Source of the DNA: JBFGJH01 sp041586155
Lineage (GTDB): Bacteria > Actinomycetota > Acidimicrobiia > Spongiisociales > JAENVV01
DNA: 64,000 bases
NCBI GenBank assembly: GCA_041586155.1
Contig: JBFHAT010000002.1
Location: 1-64,000, forward strand
Reading direction: 5' to 3'
Under the pieces are notes generated by a model that did no database searches, was not told where the DNA came from, and was given only the letters and a program-made list of their open reading frames with translations. The position numbers were made by a program, and so were the translations under genes. The number at the start of each line of letters is the position of its first letter. Position 1 is the stretch's first letter. Positions 16,314-24,725 of this stretch are shown piece after piece.

Positions 16314-16349
16314 GACGTGCAGCTTACGCGATGGCACTAAGTTGGCGTA

Positions 16350-17198
16350 ATGCTCGATGGGCCTCGTGTTGGTTTCTTCATGCTCGTCGTCGGGACGATC
16401 GGAGCCGTTGCGGCGATCACTGTGGCCGTTGCCGGGGTGTTGCTCGTCGACCGATTCGCTCGCGATGCCACCGAGACACTCGACGTCGTCGAGACCGCAC
16501 TGTCGACGGCCACCGAGACTGTCGCGCTTGCCTCGGAGTCCATCTCGGACCTGGAGGCTGCGATATCGACCGGCGCCGACGCCGCCGCCGACGTGGGTCT
16601 TTCGCTGCGCGAATCGGAGGTGCTGATCGCCGAGATCGCCGACATCACGGGCACCGACCTCCCCGTCGCGGTGGAAGCGATCGATGATGCGCTCCCCGCC
16701 ATCCAGCGAGTGGCGGGGGCTGTCGACGGCGCATTGTCGGCTCTGCGCTTCGTCGGGGTCGACTACAACCCCGACCGACCGTTCGACGATGCCGTGGCCG
16801 ATCTTGACGTGTCGCTGGATCCGATCCCCGAGCGGTTGCGCCGGCAGTCGGAGCTCCTCACCGACTCGGCCGCAGGTCTCGAAGCCATTGCGGGAACGAG
16901 TGACGAGCTGAGCGTTGAGCTGTCTGCCTTGGAAGCGCGCCTCGAAGACTCCCGGACGCTCGTCGCCGACTATGACGCCGCCGCCGCCGACGCCGTTGCG
17001 TTGATCGACGAGATGCAGGAGAGCATCGCCGGGTCAGGCCGGCTCGCCAAAGCCGTCGTCGTGCTCGCCGGGCTCGCCTTGCTCGCCTCCCAGGTCACTC
17101 CGCTCTACCTCGGTGCGACGCTTCGCCAGAGTGACGAGCAGCGCCACTCCGCCGATCGCGACGCCGATTCCGTACCAGACGAGACGACTGCCGGCTAG
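16350..17198 (+). CDS. Membrane protein with long extracytoplasmic coiled coil, unknown function
   Basis: A 282-residue protein with an N-terminal membrane helix (residues 9-33), a long acidic, Ala/Ser/Asp-rich helical region (residues 40-230) with heptad-like spacing typical of coiled coils, and a C-terminal helix (about residues 232-258) before a polar tail. No family is recognised; the two-anchor coiled-coil layout resembles chemoreceptor-like or laminin-like spacer proteins without their signalling domains. Its last 165 bases overlap the end of the Lgt-like gene on the opposite strand, and both encoded proteins place a hydrophobic helix in that region. Confidence 0.75.
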   Translation: MLDGPRVGFFMLVVGTIGAVAAITVAVAGVLLVDRFARDATETLDVVETALSTATETVALASESISDLEAAISTGADAAADVGLSLRESEVLIAEIADITGTDLPVAVEAIDDALPAIQRVAGAVDGALSALRFVGVDYNPDRPFDDAVADLDVSLDPIPERLRRQSELLTDSAAGLEAIAGTSDELSVELSALEARLEDSRTLVADYDAAAADAVALIDEMQESIAGSGRLAKAVVVLAGLALLASQVTPLYLGATLRQSDEQRHSADRDADSVPDETTAG

Positions 17199-17780
17199 CG
17201 ACAACCGCAGGGGCTCGGTGATGAACCGTACGCCCGCAGCGGCAAGCATCGCGGCTGCGGCCGCCGATCCTGTGCGGCCCGTAGAGCGTCGGCCGACGAC
17301 CCAGGCTGCGACCGACAGGAGCAGGGCAGCGTACAGCTCCACCGGATGGCGCCCGACCGCCGAGCCCGGCGCTGTCATAGCCCAAGGAACGCTGGTGGCG
17401 GCGCCGAGACACGACGCGGTGACGACACACGCACCATGCCACCCCGCCAGGCCCACCAACGCCGGGGCCGCCGCTGCATCGACAAGTGCAAAACCGTGAC
17501 GGCGGGCGCTCCATGCCGTCGCTGCCAGTGCGCCGATCGTCGCTCCGATCGGATCGACGCCGCCTCGGATGATGAAGGCGTCGCCGAGATGTGTGAGCGG
17601 GTTGGTGCCCGTGCCGATCATCGACCATATCCGTCCTGTCACCAGCCCGATCAACATCGCGTTCAGCAGCGCTTCGAACACCGTCCGGGGGGAATACGTC
17701 ACAGACTGCCGGAACACGCGGGTGGCCGCCCACATCGACCCGACCGCCACGACCGCCGCTCCCAGCAGGGTGAACTCCAT
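17034..17780 (-). CDS. Prolipoprotein diacylglyceryl transferase-like membrane protein (divergent Lgt)
   Basis: A 248-residue multi-helix protein of the Lgt fold. Family segments are recognisable: TGRIWSMIGTGTNPLTHLGDAFIIRGGVDPIGATIG (residues 48-82), VPWAMTAPG (131-139), HPVELYAALL (145-154) and RFITEPLR (185-192). The central GRIGNFxNGE signature of active Lgt is absent; the aligned stretch reads GWHGACVVTASCLG, lacking the catalytic Arg and Asn. It may be an inactive or re-purposed paralogue. It follows the TlpA lipoprotein gene by a TGATG junction, and its end overlaps the coiled-coil gene by 165 bases. Confidence 0.78.
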   Translation of the reverse strand: MEFTLLGAAVVAVGSMWAATRVFRQSVTYSPRTVFEALLNAMLIGLVTGRIWSMIGTGTNPLTHLGDAFIIRGGVDPIGATIGALAATAWSARRHGFALVDAAAAPALVGLAGWHGACVVTASCLGAATSVPWAMTAPGSAVGRHPVELYAALLLSVAAWVVGRRSTGRTGSAAAAAMLAAAGVRFITEPLRLSLAGSRLVWYGIGVAIGGVALLVTLAKRRTEVERSDLGGEQGEPGEHDDGFGEPA

Positions 17781-18262
17781 CAGTCGGCCAGGATTTCCTC
17801 GAGACCCAAGACGAGCGCCCGCTCGTCGATGATGCCGGCGTGGACTTCGACGGATCCGTCTCGCTTCACGAAGTACGTGACCGGCACGCCGAAACCACCC
17901 AGTTCGGCTCGTACCGCGCCCGGTTGATCGAACCAGTGCTCGAACTCGAGACCGAATTCGGAGATGAACTCGCGTGCAGGCGTTCGGGCGTCCTGCGTGT
18001 CGATACCGACGAAACGCACCGCATCGCCGAACCGGGCGTGGGCAGAGGCCAGCAGGGGAGCCTCTGATCGACAGGGCCCACACCAAGACGCCCACACGTT
18101 GATGACCAGCGGTCGGGGCTCCTCTGCGATCAGGGTCCGGATCCCCGGGCCATCGATCGTCGGCAACTCGGGGGCGTCACCGGCGGACCCGGCCGACCCG
18201 TCTGCCGAGCAGGCGGCGACGAGGAGGGCGAGCGCCAGAACGGGAGCGATCCAGGCTCTCAT
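17780..18262 (-). CDS. TlpA-like thioredoxin lipoprotein
   Basis: An exported thiol-disulfide oxidoreductase of 160 residues. Signal peptide and lipobox LLVAAC place the lipid-modified Cys at residue 18. After a short linker the thioredoxin domain carries NVWASWCGPC (Cys61, Cys64) and the cis-Pro loop LGGFGVPVTYFVKRDG. The CGPC site suggests a reductase or an electron carrier for thiol partners outside the membrane. ATG18262 overlaps the LysE stop (ATGA), and its stop overlaps the start of the Lgt-like gene (TGATG), so the three are one operon. Confidence 0.9.
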   Translation of the reverse strand: MRAWIAPVLALALLVAACSADGSAGSAGDAPELPTIDGPGIRTLIAEEPRPLVINVWASWCGPCRSEAPLLASAHARFGDAVRFVGIDTQDARTPAREFISEFGLEFEHWFDQPGAVRAELGGFGVPVTYFVKRDGSVEVHAGIIDERALVLGLEEILAD

Positions 18263-18888
18263 GCGGTTCGTCCAACCAAGCCGGCAGCTGCTCCCAACCC
18301 GATCAGTGTGAATCCCGACACTCTCGACAACCAACGGCCCACCACATCGGACCGGTTCAGCATGTCGCTCAACGCTCCGGAGAACACCCCGTACAACGCA
18401 TCGCTGACGAGGGCGATCAGTGTGAATGTCATGCCCAAGATGAGGAGCTGCGGCGGGAGGGGGCCAATGTCCGGCTCGGCGAATTGGGGTAGGAACGCCA
18501 CGAAGAACCCGATGGCTTTTGGGTTGAGAAGATTCACCATTGCGCCTCGCCAAAACCGAGCGCGATCGTTGGGTAGGGCAGCGGCGGCGACGGGGCCGGT
18601 GCCGCCACGCACCAGGGTCTTCACTCCGAGATAGAAGAGATAGACCGCGCCGATCCACTTCATCGCCGAGAACAACGCACCCGACGTCGCCAGGATCGCC
18701 GACACACCGGCGACCGCCGCCGCCACGTGGACCAGCCCGCCGGCAAAGATCCCCAGTGCCGACACCACTCCTGCGCGACGACCTCCATGCAGCCCTTGAG
18801 TGACGATGAAGATGACCGCTGGACCTGGGCTGACGACCAGCAAGAGTGAAGCCAGGGCAAACACGCCCAACGATGGCGGAAGCGGCAT
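18259..18888 (-). CDS. LysE/RhtB family exporter
   Basis: Amino-acid or small-molecule exporter of 209 residues with about six helices. The family signature is seen at the N-terminus, SLLLVVSPGPAVIFIVTQGL (residues 14-33), followed by HGGRRAGVVSALGI, and in the middle RFWRGAMVNLLNPKAIGFFVAFLPQF. ATG18888 gives MPLPPSLGVFALAS; much longer upstream extensions in this frame are antisense to glgC and are not coding. First gene of the LysE-TlpA-Lgt-like operon, divergent from glgC with 42 bases between. Confidence 0.9.
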   Translation of the reverse strand: MPLPPSLGVFALASLLLVVSPGPAVIFIVTQGLHGGRRAGVVSALGIFAGGLVHVAAAVAGVSAILATSGALFSAMKWIGAVYLFYLGVKTLVRGGTGPVAAAALPNDRARFWRGAMVNLLNPKAIGFFVAFLPQFAEPDIGPLPPQLLILGMTFTLIALVSDALYGVFSGALSDMLNRSDVVGRWLSRVSGFTLIGLGAAAGLVGRTA

Positions 18889-18930
18889 CCGGCCACGGTA
18901 CCAACAACCACGGACGGCTAGGTTCACGGC

Positions 18931-20163
18931 ATGGTTGCGCGCCCGCACATCATGACTCTGGTCCTCGCAGGCGGCGAGGGCCGTCGGCTGTACCCCCTCA
19001 CGAGGAGCCGGGCGAAGCCGGCGGTGCCCTTTGGCGGCCAATACCGTCTCATCGATTTCGTGCTGTCCAACCTGGTCAACGCCCGCTTCATGAGGATCGC
19101 GGTCCTCACCCAGTACAAGTCGCATAGCCTCGACACTCATCTCGCCCGCACCTGGCGTTTGTCTGCAGTGCTGGGCAACTACGTGACACCAGTCCCGGCG
19201 CAGATGCGCCGCGGGCCCCGCTGGTACTCGGGATCGGCTGACGCCATCTTCCAGAACTTCAACTTGCTCGACGACGAGGAGCCCGATCATGTCATCGTGT
19301 TCGGCGCAGATCACATCTATCGGATGGACCCCGCCCAGATGCTCGACCAGCACATCGAATCGGGCGCGGGAGTAACGGTGGCCGCGATCCGGGTCGACCG
19401 CCGCGAGGCGTCGAGCTTCGGCGTCATCGACTCCGACAGCGACGGCCGGATCCGCAACTTCCTCGAGAAGCCCACCGAACCTCCGGCGCTTCCCGGCCAC
19501 CCCGACCTCTCGTTCGCCTCGATGGGGAACTACATCTTTCGGGCCGATGTGCTGCGCAAGGCAGTGCTGGCGGACCAGGAGCGGGACTCGGCCCACGACA
19601 TGGGGGGCAACATCATTCCGGCATTGGTGGACGAGGAGCTGGCTCACGTATACGACTTCGCCGACAACGACGTTCCCGGGCAGTCCGAACAGGAGCGAGG
19701 GTACTGGCGGGATGTCGGGACGCTCGATGCCTACTACGCCGCGACCATGGATCTCATCGCCGTCGAGCCCGAATTCGACCTCTACAACGCCGAGTGGCCG
19801 ATCTTCACGTGGAACTTTCCGCGCCCGCCCGCCAAATTCGTGCACGACGTCGAGAACCGTCGTGGGGAAGCGGTCAACTCTCTGGTCGCTTCGGGAGCCA
19901 TCGTGTCAGGAGGTTCGGTGCACGGCTCGATCGTGTCGGGCAATGTTCGTGTGAACTCCTACTCGTCGGTCAGCGATTCGATCCTCTTCTCGGGGGTGTC
20001 GATCAGTCGGGGTGCAGTGGTGCGGCGCGCCATCATCGACAAGAACGTTCATGTGCCGCCCGGATGCGAGATCGGAGTCGACCCCGTCGCCGACCGAGAG
20101 CGTTTCACCGTGACGGACAGCGGCCTGGTCGTGATCGGCAAAGGGGACGTGATCGAGGGGTGA
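18931..20163 (+). CDS. glgC: Glucose-1-phosphate adenylyltransferase
   Basis: Makes ADP-glucose from glucose-1-phosphate and ATP, the committed step of bacterial glycogen synthesis. The 410-residue protein shows the pyrophosphorylase loop LAGGEGRRLYPLT (residues 12-24), KPAVPFGGQYRLIDF, the WYSGSADAIFQN segment, HIYRMD, and FLEKP, then a C-terminal left-handed beta-helix with SGGSVHGSIVSGNVRVNS-type hexapeptides. It converges on the disulfide oxidoreductase gene with six bases between the stops. The glucan phosphorylase at 59962-62106 is the likely metabolic counterpart. Confidence 0.96.
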   Translation: MVARPHIMTLVLAGGEGRRLYPLTRSRAKPAVPFGGQYRLIDFVLSNLVNARFMRIAVLTQYKSHSLDTHLARTWRLSAVLGNYVTPVPAQMRRGPRWYSGSADAIFQNFNLLDDEEPDHVIVFGADHIYRMDPAQMLDQHIESGAGVTVAAIRVDRREASSFGVIDSDSDGRIRNFLEKPTEPPALPGHPDLSFASMGNYIFRADVLRKAVLADQERDSAHDMGGNIIPALVDEELAHVYDFADNDVPGQSEQERGYWRDVGTLDAYYAATMDLIAVEPEFDLYNAEWPIFTWNFPRPPAKFVHDVENRRGEAVNSLVASGAIVSGGSVHGSIVSGNVRVNSYSSVSDSILFSGVSISRGAVVRRAIIDKNVHVPPGCEIGVDPVADRERFTVTDSGLVVIGKGDVIEG

Positions 20164-20169
20164 CGCCCG

Positions 20170-21594
20170 TCAAGTGAAATGCGCGCCGAACTCGTCTCGA
20201 TACCCCTCGAGCAGACGCAGCCACACCTCGCTCATCGTCGGAAAAGACGGAATGGCGTGCCACAGAGTGTTGAGGTCGATCTCGCCGACGATGGCGATGG
20301 TGGCGGCATGCAAGAGCTCGCCGGCGCCGGGACCCACGAACGTGGCCCCCACGATCACGTCCCTCGCTGCGTCGACGACCAGCTGACTGGTTCCGCGGAT
20401 GCCTTGGCCCAGGGTGGAGGCGCCCGCCGTGTGCCCGAGGTCGTAGCGGATGGTGCGAACATCGAGGCCCTCCCGAATCGCCTGTTCTTCGGTGAGGCCG
20501 ACCGCCGCCACATGAGGGTCGGTGAACACGACCCGGGGGATCGCTCTGACGTCACCCCAGGCGCGGGTGTCCACTCCAGAGATGTGAGCTCCGGCGATCC
20601 GCGCCTGGTATTTCCCGGCGTGGGTGAGCAGCGCACGTCCGTTGACGTCCCCCACGGCATACAACCAACCACCGTCGACTCCGGCAACGACCATGTGGTC
20701 GTCGACCTCGAGGTAGCCACCGGGGTCGAGCCCAATCGATTCGAGCCCGAGGTCACTCGTCAACGGTCTCCTACCCACTGCCACAAGCAGTTCGTCCGAC
20801 TCGATGGAGCTGCCGTCGTCCAGGAAGCTCGTGATCGGCCCGTCGGGCACTTGCCGATCGACACGCACGAGGCTCGTCCGTGTGCGTACGTCCACGCCGA
20901 GCTTCTCGAGCGCAGCTTGCAGCTCTTCGCCGGCGAAAGGCTCCTCACCTGGAAGCAAACGAGGTTCCAACTCGATAATGGCGACCTCCTCGGAGCCGAG
21001 ATCTTTCCAAGCCTGCGCCATCTCCGCTCCGATGACGCCACCCCCCAGCACCACGAGTCGCCGCGGAACCTCTTTGGCGGTCGTGATGTCGCGGTTGTCC
21101 CACACTCGCACGTCCTTCAATCCTTCGACGGGCGGGACCGCAGCACCAGTGCCGGTCGCAACGACGACCGCGCGGGAGGCGCGATAGTGCGTGATCGCCC
21201 CGTCGTCGTCGGTCACCTCTACCTCACGAGGGCCGGTGATGCGTCCGTGACCACGAATCAGGTCGACACCAGCGTCTTTGAGCCATGCGACCTGGCCGGA
21301 GTCGTCCCAGTGGGCGGCGAGGGAGTTGCGACGCGCCAGGGCCTTGTCGACGTCGAGCTCGCCCGTGAGGGCCGCCCTCGCCCCAGGGACGCGCTGGAGC
21401 ATCCGGAGCGCTTCGCCGGGGCGGAGTAACGCCTTGGATGGCATACAACCCCAGTACGAGCACTCACCTCCCACCAGTCCTTTCTCGATGATCGCGGTCT
21501 CGAGGCCGCCGCGGGCGGCGATGTCGGCGGCGTTTTCACCGGCCGGTCCTGCACCGATGACGAGTACGTCGTAGGCGATGGGGGCGTCGTTCAT
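20170..21594 (-). CDS. FAD/NAD-dependent disulfide oxidoreductase (class I, Lpd/MerA-like)
   Basis: A 474-residue flavoprotein of the dihydrolipoamide dehydrogenase/mercuric reductase class. FAD-binding GAGPAG is at residues 14-19, the redox disulfide is GGECSYWGCMPSK (Cys45, Cys50), the NAD loop is VVLGGGVIGAEMA, and the second FAD motif is LYAVGDVNG. The C-terminal dimer segment reads HAIPSFPTMSEVW instead of the usual HAHPTLSE, so the active-site His-Glu pair is displaced and the substrate is uncertain. A GGGAGG lies four bases before ATG21594. It is not next to 2-oxoacid dehydrogenase genes, so Lpd itself is unlikely. Confidence 0.88.
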   Translation of the reverse strand: MNDAPIAYDVLVIGAGPAGENAADIAARGGLETAIIEKGLVGGECSYWGCMPSKALLRPGEALRMLQRVPGARAALTGELDVDKALARRNSLAAHWDDSGQVAWLKDAGVDLIRGHGRITGPREVEVTDDDGAITHYRASRAVVVATGTGAAVPPVEGLKDVRVWDNRDITTAKEVPRRLVVLGGGVIGAEMAQAWKDLGSEEVAIIELEPRLLPGEEPFAGEELQAALEKLGVDVRTRTSLVRVDRQVPDGPITSFLDDGSSIESDELLVAVGRRPLTSDLGLESIGLDPGGYLEVDDHMVVAGVDGGWLYAVGDVNGRALLTHAGKYQARIAGAHISGVDTRAWGDVRAIPRVVFTDPHVAAVGLTEEQAIREGLDVRTIRYDLGHTAGASTLGQGIRGTSQLVVDAARDVIVGATFVGPGAGELLHAATIAIVGEIDLNTLWHAIPSFPTMSEVWLRLLEGYRDEFGAHFT

Positions 21595-21643
21595 CGGTCC
21601 TCCCTGGGAGCTGGTCTGACGGGCGTCCTTTCGGTCAACGCAG

Positions 21644-22633
21644 TCAGGCGGCGATCTCTTCCCGGGGTGCCCGACCCGGGTGCGCCAGCAGCTCGGCGTC
21701 CAGCTCGGCCCCCACCAACACGCTGAGCGATGTGACGTAGATCCACAGCAGCATGACGATCACACCACCGATGGCGCCATATGTCTCGTTGTACGTGCCG
21801 AACCGAGAGACGTAGAGGTTGAGCCCTGCCGACGCGACGATCCACAGAAGAGTGGCCGTCACCGCCCCCCAAGAGACCCATCGCCATTGCACGGGGCGCC
21901 GATTGGGCGCATATCGGTAGAAGATGGCCAGACCGACAAGGGCCCCCACCGCTACGAGCGGCCATCGGGCCGCCTGGATGGCCGCCGCGACCGTCTCGGA
22001 CAAACCGGTGCGCTCCAACCACCGAGGCAACCCGGCGATGACGTACACCGCCCCTGCCAGACCGACGAGCAGGACGACCGTGAGGGTCATCGCCAGCCCG
22101 CGGAGCTGCAAGAACGACCGATCCTCGACTTCGTCGTAGGTGAGGTTGACGGCCTTGATCAGCGCCGCCATCCCACTGGACACCGACCACAACACCCCAG
22201 CCAGCGAGAGTGCCAACCCGATACCCAGCCCGCCCGACGACGACGAAACGATGTCATCGAGCTGCTCACGCACCAACTCGCCGGCCGCCTCCCCGGGCAG
22301 CACCGCGCTCAACTGATCCACTTGCCGTTGGACGTCGGCCGGGTCGGCGACCAGGCCGTAGAACGAGACGAGGGCGATCAGGGCCGGGAACAAGGCAAGG
22401 AACCCGTAGTAGGCCATGGCGGCTGCCACCGTCGGGACGTTGTCGGCGCGGATCTGCGAGACGAGGCGTTTGCCGAGGGGCTTCCAGCCGGAAACGGGCA
22501 CCGCGTCGACGGCGCCGGCCGGCGACCCAGGGCGGACACCGGGCCCGGCTCGCTCCACGGCCGGGCGCGACGCCCGAGCTGCCGCGACGATCACGCTGAT
22601 CGTCGCGATCCATCGTAAGAATCGGTCCATCAT
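21644..22633 (-). CDS. YihY/BrkB family membrane protein
   Basis: Inner-membrane protein of 329 residues with about six helices. Family features are AAAMAYYGFLALFPALIALVSFYGL (residues 70-94), LWSVSSGMAALIKAVNLTYDEVEDRSFLQLRGLA, the RYAPNRRPVQWRWVSWGAVTAT segment, and the C-terminal TYGAIGGVIVMLLWIYVTSLSVLVGAELDAEL. The N-terminal 50 residues before the domain are extra and contain their own hydrophobic stretch. The old name ribonuclease BN is wrong for this family; the function is unknown. Confidence 0.92.
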   Translation of the reverse strand: MMDRFLRWIATISVIVAAARASRPAVERAGPGVRPGSPAGAVDAVPVSGWKPLGKRLVSQIRADNVPTVAAAMAYYGFLALFPALIALVSFYGLVADPADVQRQVDQLSAVLPGEAAGELVREQLDDIVSSSSGGLGIGLALSLAGVLWSVSSGMAALIKAVNLTYDEVEDRSFLQLRGLAMTLTVVLLVGLAGAVYVIAGLPRWLERTGLSETVAAAIQAARWPLVAVGALVGLAIFYRYAPNRRPVQWRWVSWGAVTATLLWIVASAGLNLYVSRFGTYNETYGAIGGVIVMLLWIYVTSLSVLVGAELDAELLAHPGRAPREEIAA

Positions 22634-22715
22634 GGTCAGGTACCCAGTCGACCGCCCGGCCCAAACCGAGCCCGGCCATGGTGGGGTCGTTGGGTCAGGC
22701 CGGCGGGACGAGAGG

Positions 22716-23363
22716 TCATCGGTGCCGCTTGCGCAGTTCGGCGATCACGTCAGCCGGGTCGATTTCACGCTCGTGGAGCAAAACCAGGGTGTGATACAGC
22801 AAGTCGGCCGCTTCCTCGACCAGTCTGGTAGCCAGCTCGGTGCGGTCCTGCGGGCCATATGTTTCGTTGGACGTGCCCGACGCGTGATTCTTCGCGGCGA
22901 ACACCAGCTCGCCGGCCTCTTCGAGGACCTTGCGGGCGGGGCCGTCCACGCCAGCGGCGGCAAGCGCGGCCGTGTAGCTGCCGGCGGGTCGCCGTTCCAT
23001 GCGGTTGCGGACGGTACGGCTGAGCCGGTCCAGCCAGGCGAAGCCCTCTGGATCATCGGTCTCGAAGCACGAAGTGGCGCCGGTGTGACAGGTCGGGCCA
23101 ACTGCCTCGGCCGTGACGAGCAGGGTGTCGGCGTCGCAATCGGCGACGATGTCGACCACCTGCAACGAGTTGCCGCTCGTCTCGCCCTTCCTCCAAGAGG
23201 CGGACCGGCGACGACTCCAGAAATGCACCAGGCCGGTGGACAGTGACGCCTCGATCGCCGCCCGATTCATCCAGCCGACCATGCGGACCTGACCCGTCAT
23301 GTGATCCTGGATCACCGCGGGGATCAGCCCATCGCCATCGAACGTCAGCTCGTCGATCTCCAT
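22716..23363 (-). CDS. hisI: Bifunctional phosphoribosyl-AMP cyclohydrolase / phosphoribosyl-ATP diphosphatase
   Basis: Steps 2 and 3 of histidine synthesis in one 215-residue protein (HisIE). The N-terminal cyclohydrolase domain (residues 1-110) has HFWSRRRSASWRKGETSGN, the DCDADTLL metal site and GPTCHTGATSCF zinc cysteines. The C-terminal MazG-like pyrophosphatase domain (about 120-212) has ARKVLEEAGELVFAAKNH and RLVEEAADLLYHTLVLLHE. Its ATG shares a base with the hisF stop (TGATG). It is the last gene of the his operon. Confidence 0.95.
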   Translation of the reverse strand: MEIDELTFDGDGLIPAVIQDHMTGQVRMVGWMNRAAIEASLSTGLVHFWSRRRSASWRKGETSGNSLQVVDIVADCDADTLLVTAEAVGPTCHTGATSCFETDDPEGFAWLDRLSRTVRNRMERRPAGSYTAALAAAGVDGPARKVLEEAGELVFAAKNHASGTSNETYGPQDRTELATRLVEEAADLLYHTLVLLHEREIDPADVIAELRKRHR

Positions 23364-24127
23364 CAGCTCGACCGAGATGGGATTCCGGCGCCGGCGAGAG
23401 CGTCTTGGATCGCAGCGATGGAGATCTCACGCCGGTGGAAGATGCTGGCGGCGAGCACCGCCTCGGCAGAACCTTCGGCGATGGCGGCGACACAGTGATC
23501 GACCGTACCGGCGCCTCCAGAAGCGATCACCGGAACCCGTACGGCATCGCTCATGGTTCTGGTGAGAGGAAGGTCGTAGCCGTCTTTGGTCCCGTCGCGG
23601 TCGATCGATGTGACGAGCAGCTCACCGGCTCCGAGCATCACGGCCTGTTGCGCCCATTCCACGGCGTCGAGCCCGGTAGGAGTGCGACCTCCGTTGACGT
23701 AGACCTCCCACGATTCTCCTCGGGCGGCGGCGTCGATCGACACGACGACGCACTGCGAGCCGAACGCGACGGCACATTCGCTGATCAACGCCGGGCGTCG
23801 CACCGCAGCGGTGTTGATCCCCACCTTGTCAGCTCCCGCGCGCAGCACTGCCCGCATGTCGTCCACGGACCTCACGCCTCCGGCGACCGTCAGAGGAATG
23901 AACACACCCTGGGCCGTTCGGCGGACGACATCGAGCAAGATCGACCTTCCCTCTGGCGACGCCGAGATGTCGAGGTATACGATCTCGTCGGCTCCCTCCG
24001 CTGCATATCGGCGGGCCAAGGCGACCGGGTCACCCTCGTCGGTGAGGTCGCGGAAATTCACACCCTTCACGACCCGCCCGTCGCGGACGTCGAGGCAAGG
24101 GATCACTCGTTTACGCAGCACGGGCAC
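23363..24127 (-). CDS. hisF: Imidazole glycerol phosphate synthase cyclase subunit
   Basis: TIM-barrel subunit (254 residues) that closes the imidazole ring using ammonia from HisH. The half-barrel signatures RVIPCLDVRDGRVVKGVNF (catalytic Asp near residue 13) and CVVVSIDAAARG (second catalytic Asp) are both present, with phosphate loops TVAGGVRS and VIASGGAGTVDH. The start overlaps the hisH end by 17 bases; its stop abuts hisI as TGATG. Co-transcription with hisH fits the heterodimer. Confidence 0.96.
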   Translation of the reverse strand: MPVLRKRVIPCLDVRDGRVVKGVNFRDLTDEGDPVALARRYAAEGADEIVYLDISASPEGRSILLDVVRRTAQGVFIPLTVAGGVRSVDDMRAVLRAGADKVGINTAAVRRPALISECAVAFGSQCVVVSIDAAARGESWEVYVNGGRTPTGLDAVEWAQQAVMLGAGELLVTSIDRDGTKDGYDLPLTRTMSDAVRVPVIASGGAGTVDHCVAAIAEGSAEAVLAASIFHRREISIAAIQDALAGAGIPSRSS

Positions 24128-24725
24128 CTGCCCGGGCGAGTTGCACGAAGTTGGAGAGCAAGATCAAACCGGCCGGTCCGCTTCGCTCAGGGTGAAACTG
24201 CACGCCCCACAGCGGACCGTGACGCACGGCAGCCACGAACGAATTCCCGTGGTGCGCAGTGGCGACGACGACGGTCGGGTCGACGGGGACGGGTGCGTAG
24301 CTGTGCACGAAGTAGAAGAGCGCTTCGGCGGGCACGTCGACAAAGAGGGGATCGCTGTGGGCGACGTCGAGCTGGTTCCACCCCATGTGCGGCAGCCGCG
24401 GCGCGAACGTGAGCTCCTCGACGGAGCCAGCCATGAGCCCGAGGCATTCGGTGTCGTCTTCGGCGGAGCGGTCGAAGAGCACCTGCATGCCGACGCATAT
24501 TCCCAACAGCGGCCGGTCGATGGCACGGAGCGTTTCGACGAATCCGAGGTCTGCGAGTCGAGTCATCGCAGCTCCGGTGGCGCCCACACCGGGCAAGACC
24601 ACGCCGTCGGCGTCCTGCCAGTCGGGATCCGTGATGATGGTCACCTCGGCGCCGACATGCTCGAGTCCCTGACAGATGGAAACCAGATTGCCGGCCCCGT
24701 GGTCGACGACCGCGATCCTCGTCAC
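24111..24725 (-). CDS. hisH: Imidazole glycerol phosphate synthase glutamine amidotransferase subunit
   Basis: Class I glutaminase (204 residues) feeding ammonia to HisF. The nucleophile is Cys77 in GICVGMQVLF, with the His-Glu pair in VQFHPERSG near the C-terminus and the oxyanion strand VLPGVGATGAAM. GTG24725 is the start: it overlaps the hisB stop as GTGA and the protein begins MTRIAVVDHGAGN, the standard N-terminus. Confidence 0.95.
   Translation of the reverse strand: MTRIAVVDHGAGNLVSICQGLEHVGAEVTIITDPDWQDADGVVLPGVGATGAAMTRLADLGFVETLRAIDRPLLGICVGMQVLFDRSAEDDTECLGLMAGSVEELTFAPRLPHMGWNQLDVAHSDPLFVDVPAEALFYFVHSYAPVPVDPTVVVATAHHGNSFVAAVRHGPLWGVQFHPERSGPAGLILLSNFVQLARAGARAA

Noticed and set aside
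18889..19845. A long minus-strand frame extending the LysE gene upstream through glgC
   Set aside because: It is antisense to a clear glgC; the LysE family N-terminus begins at the ATG at 18888.
20179..21429. A 416-codon plus-strand frame opposite the disulfide oxidoreductase
   Set aside because: Antisense shadow: no motifs, charged low-complexity composition, and a complete flavoprotein is encoded on the other strand.
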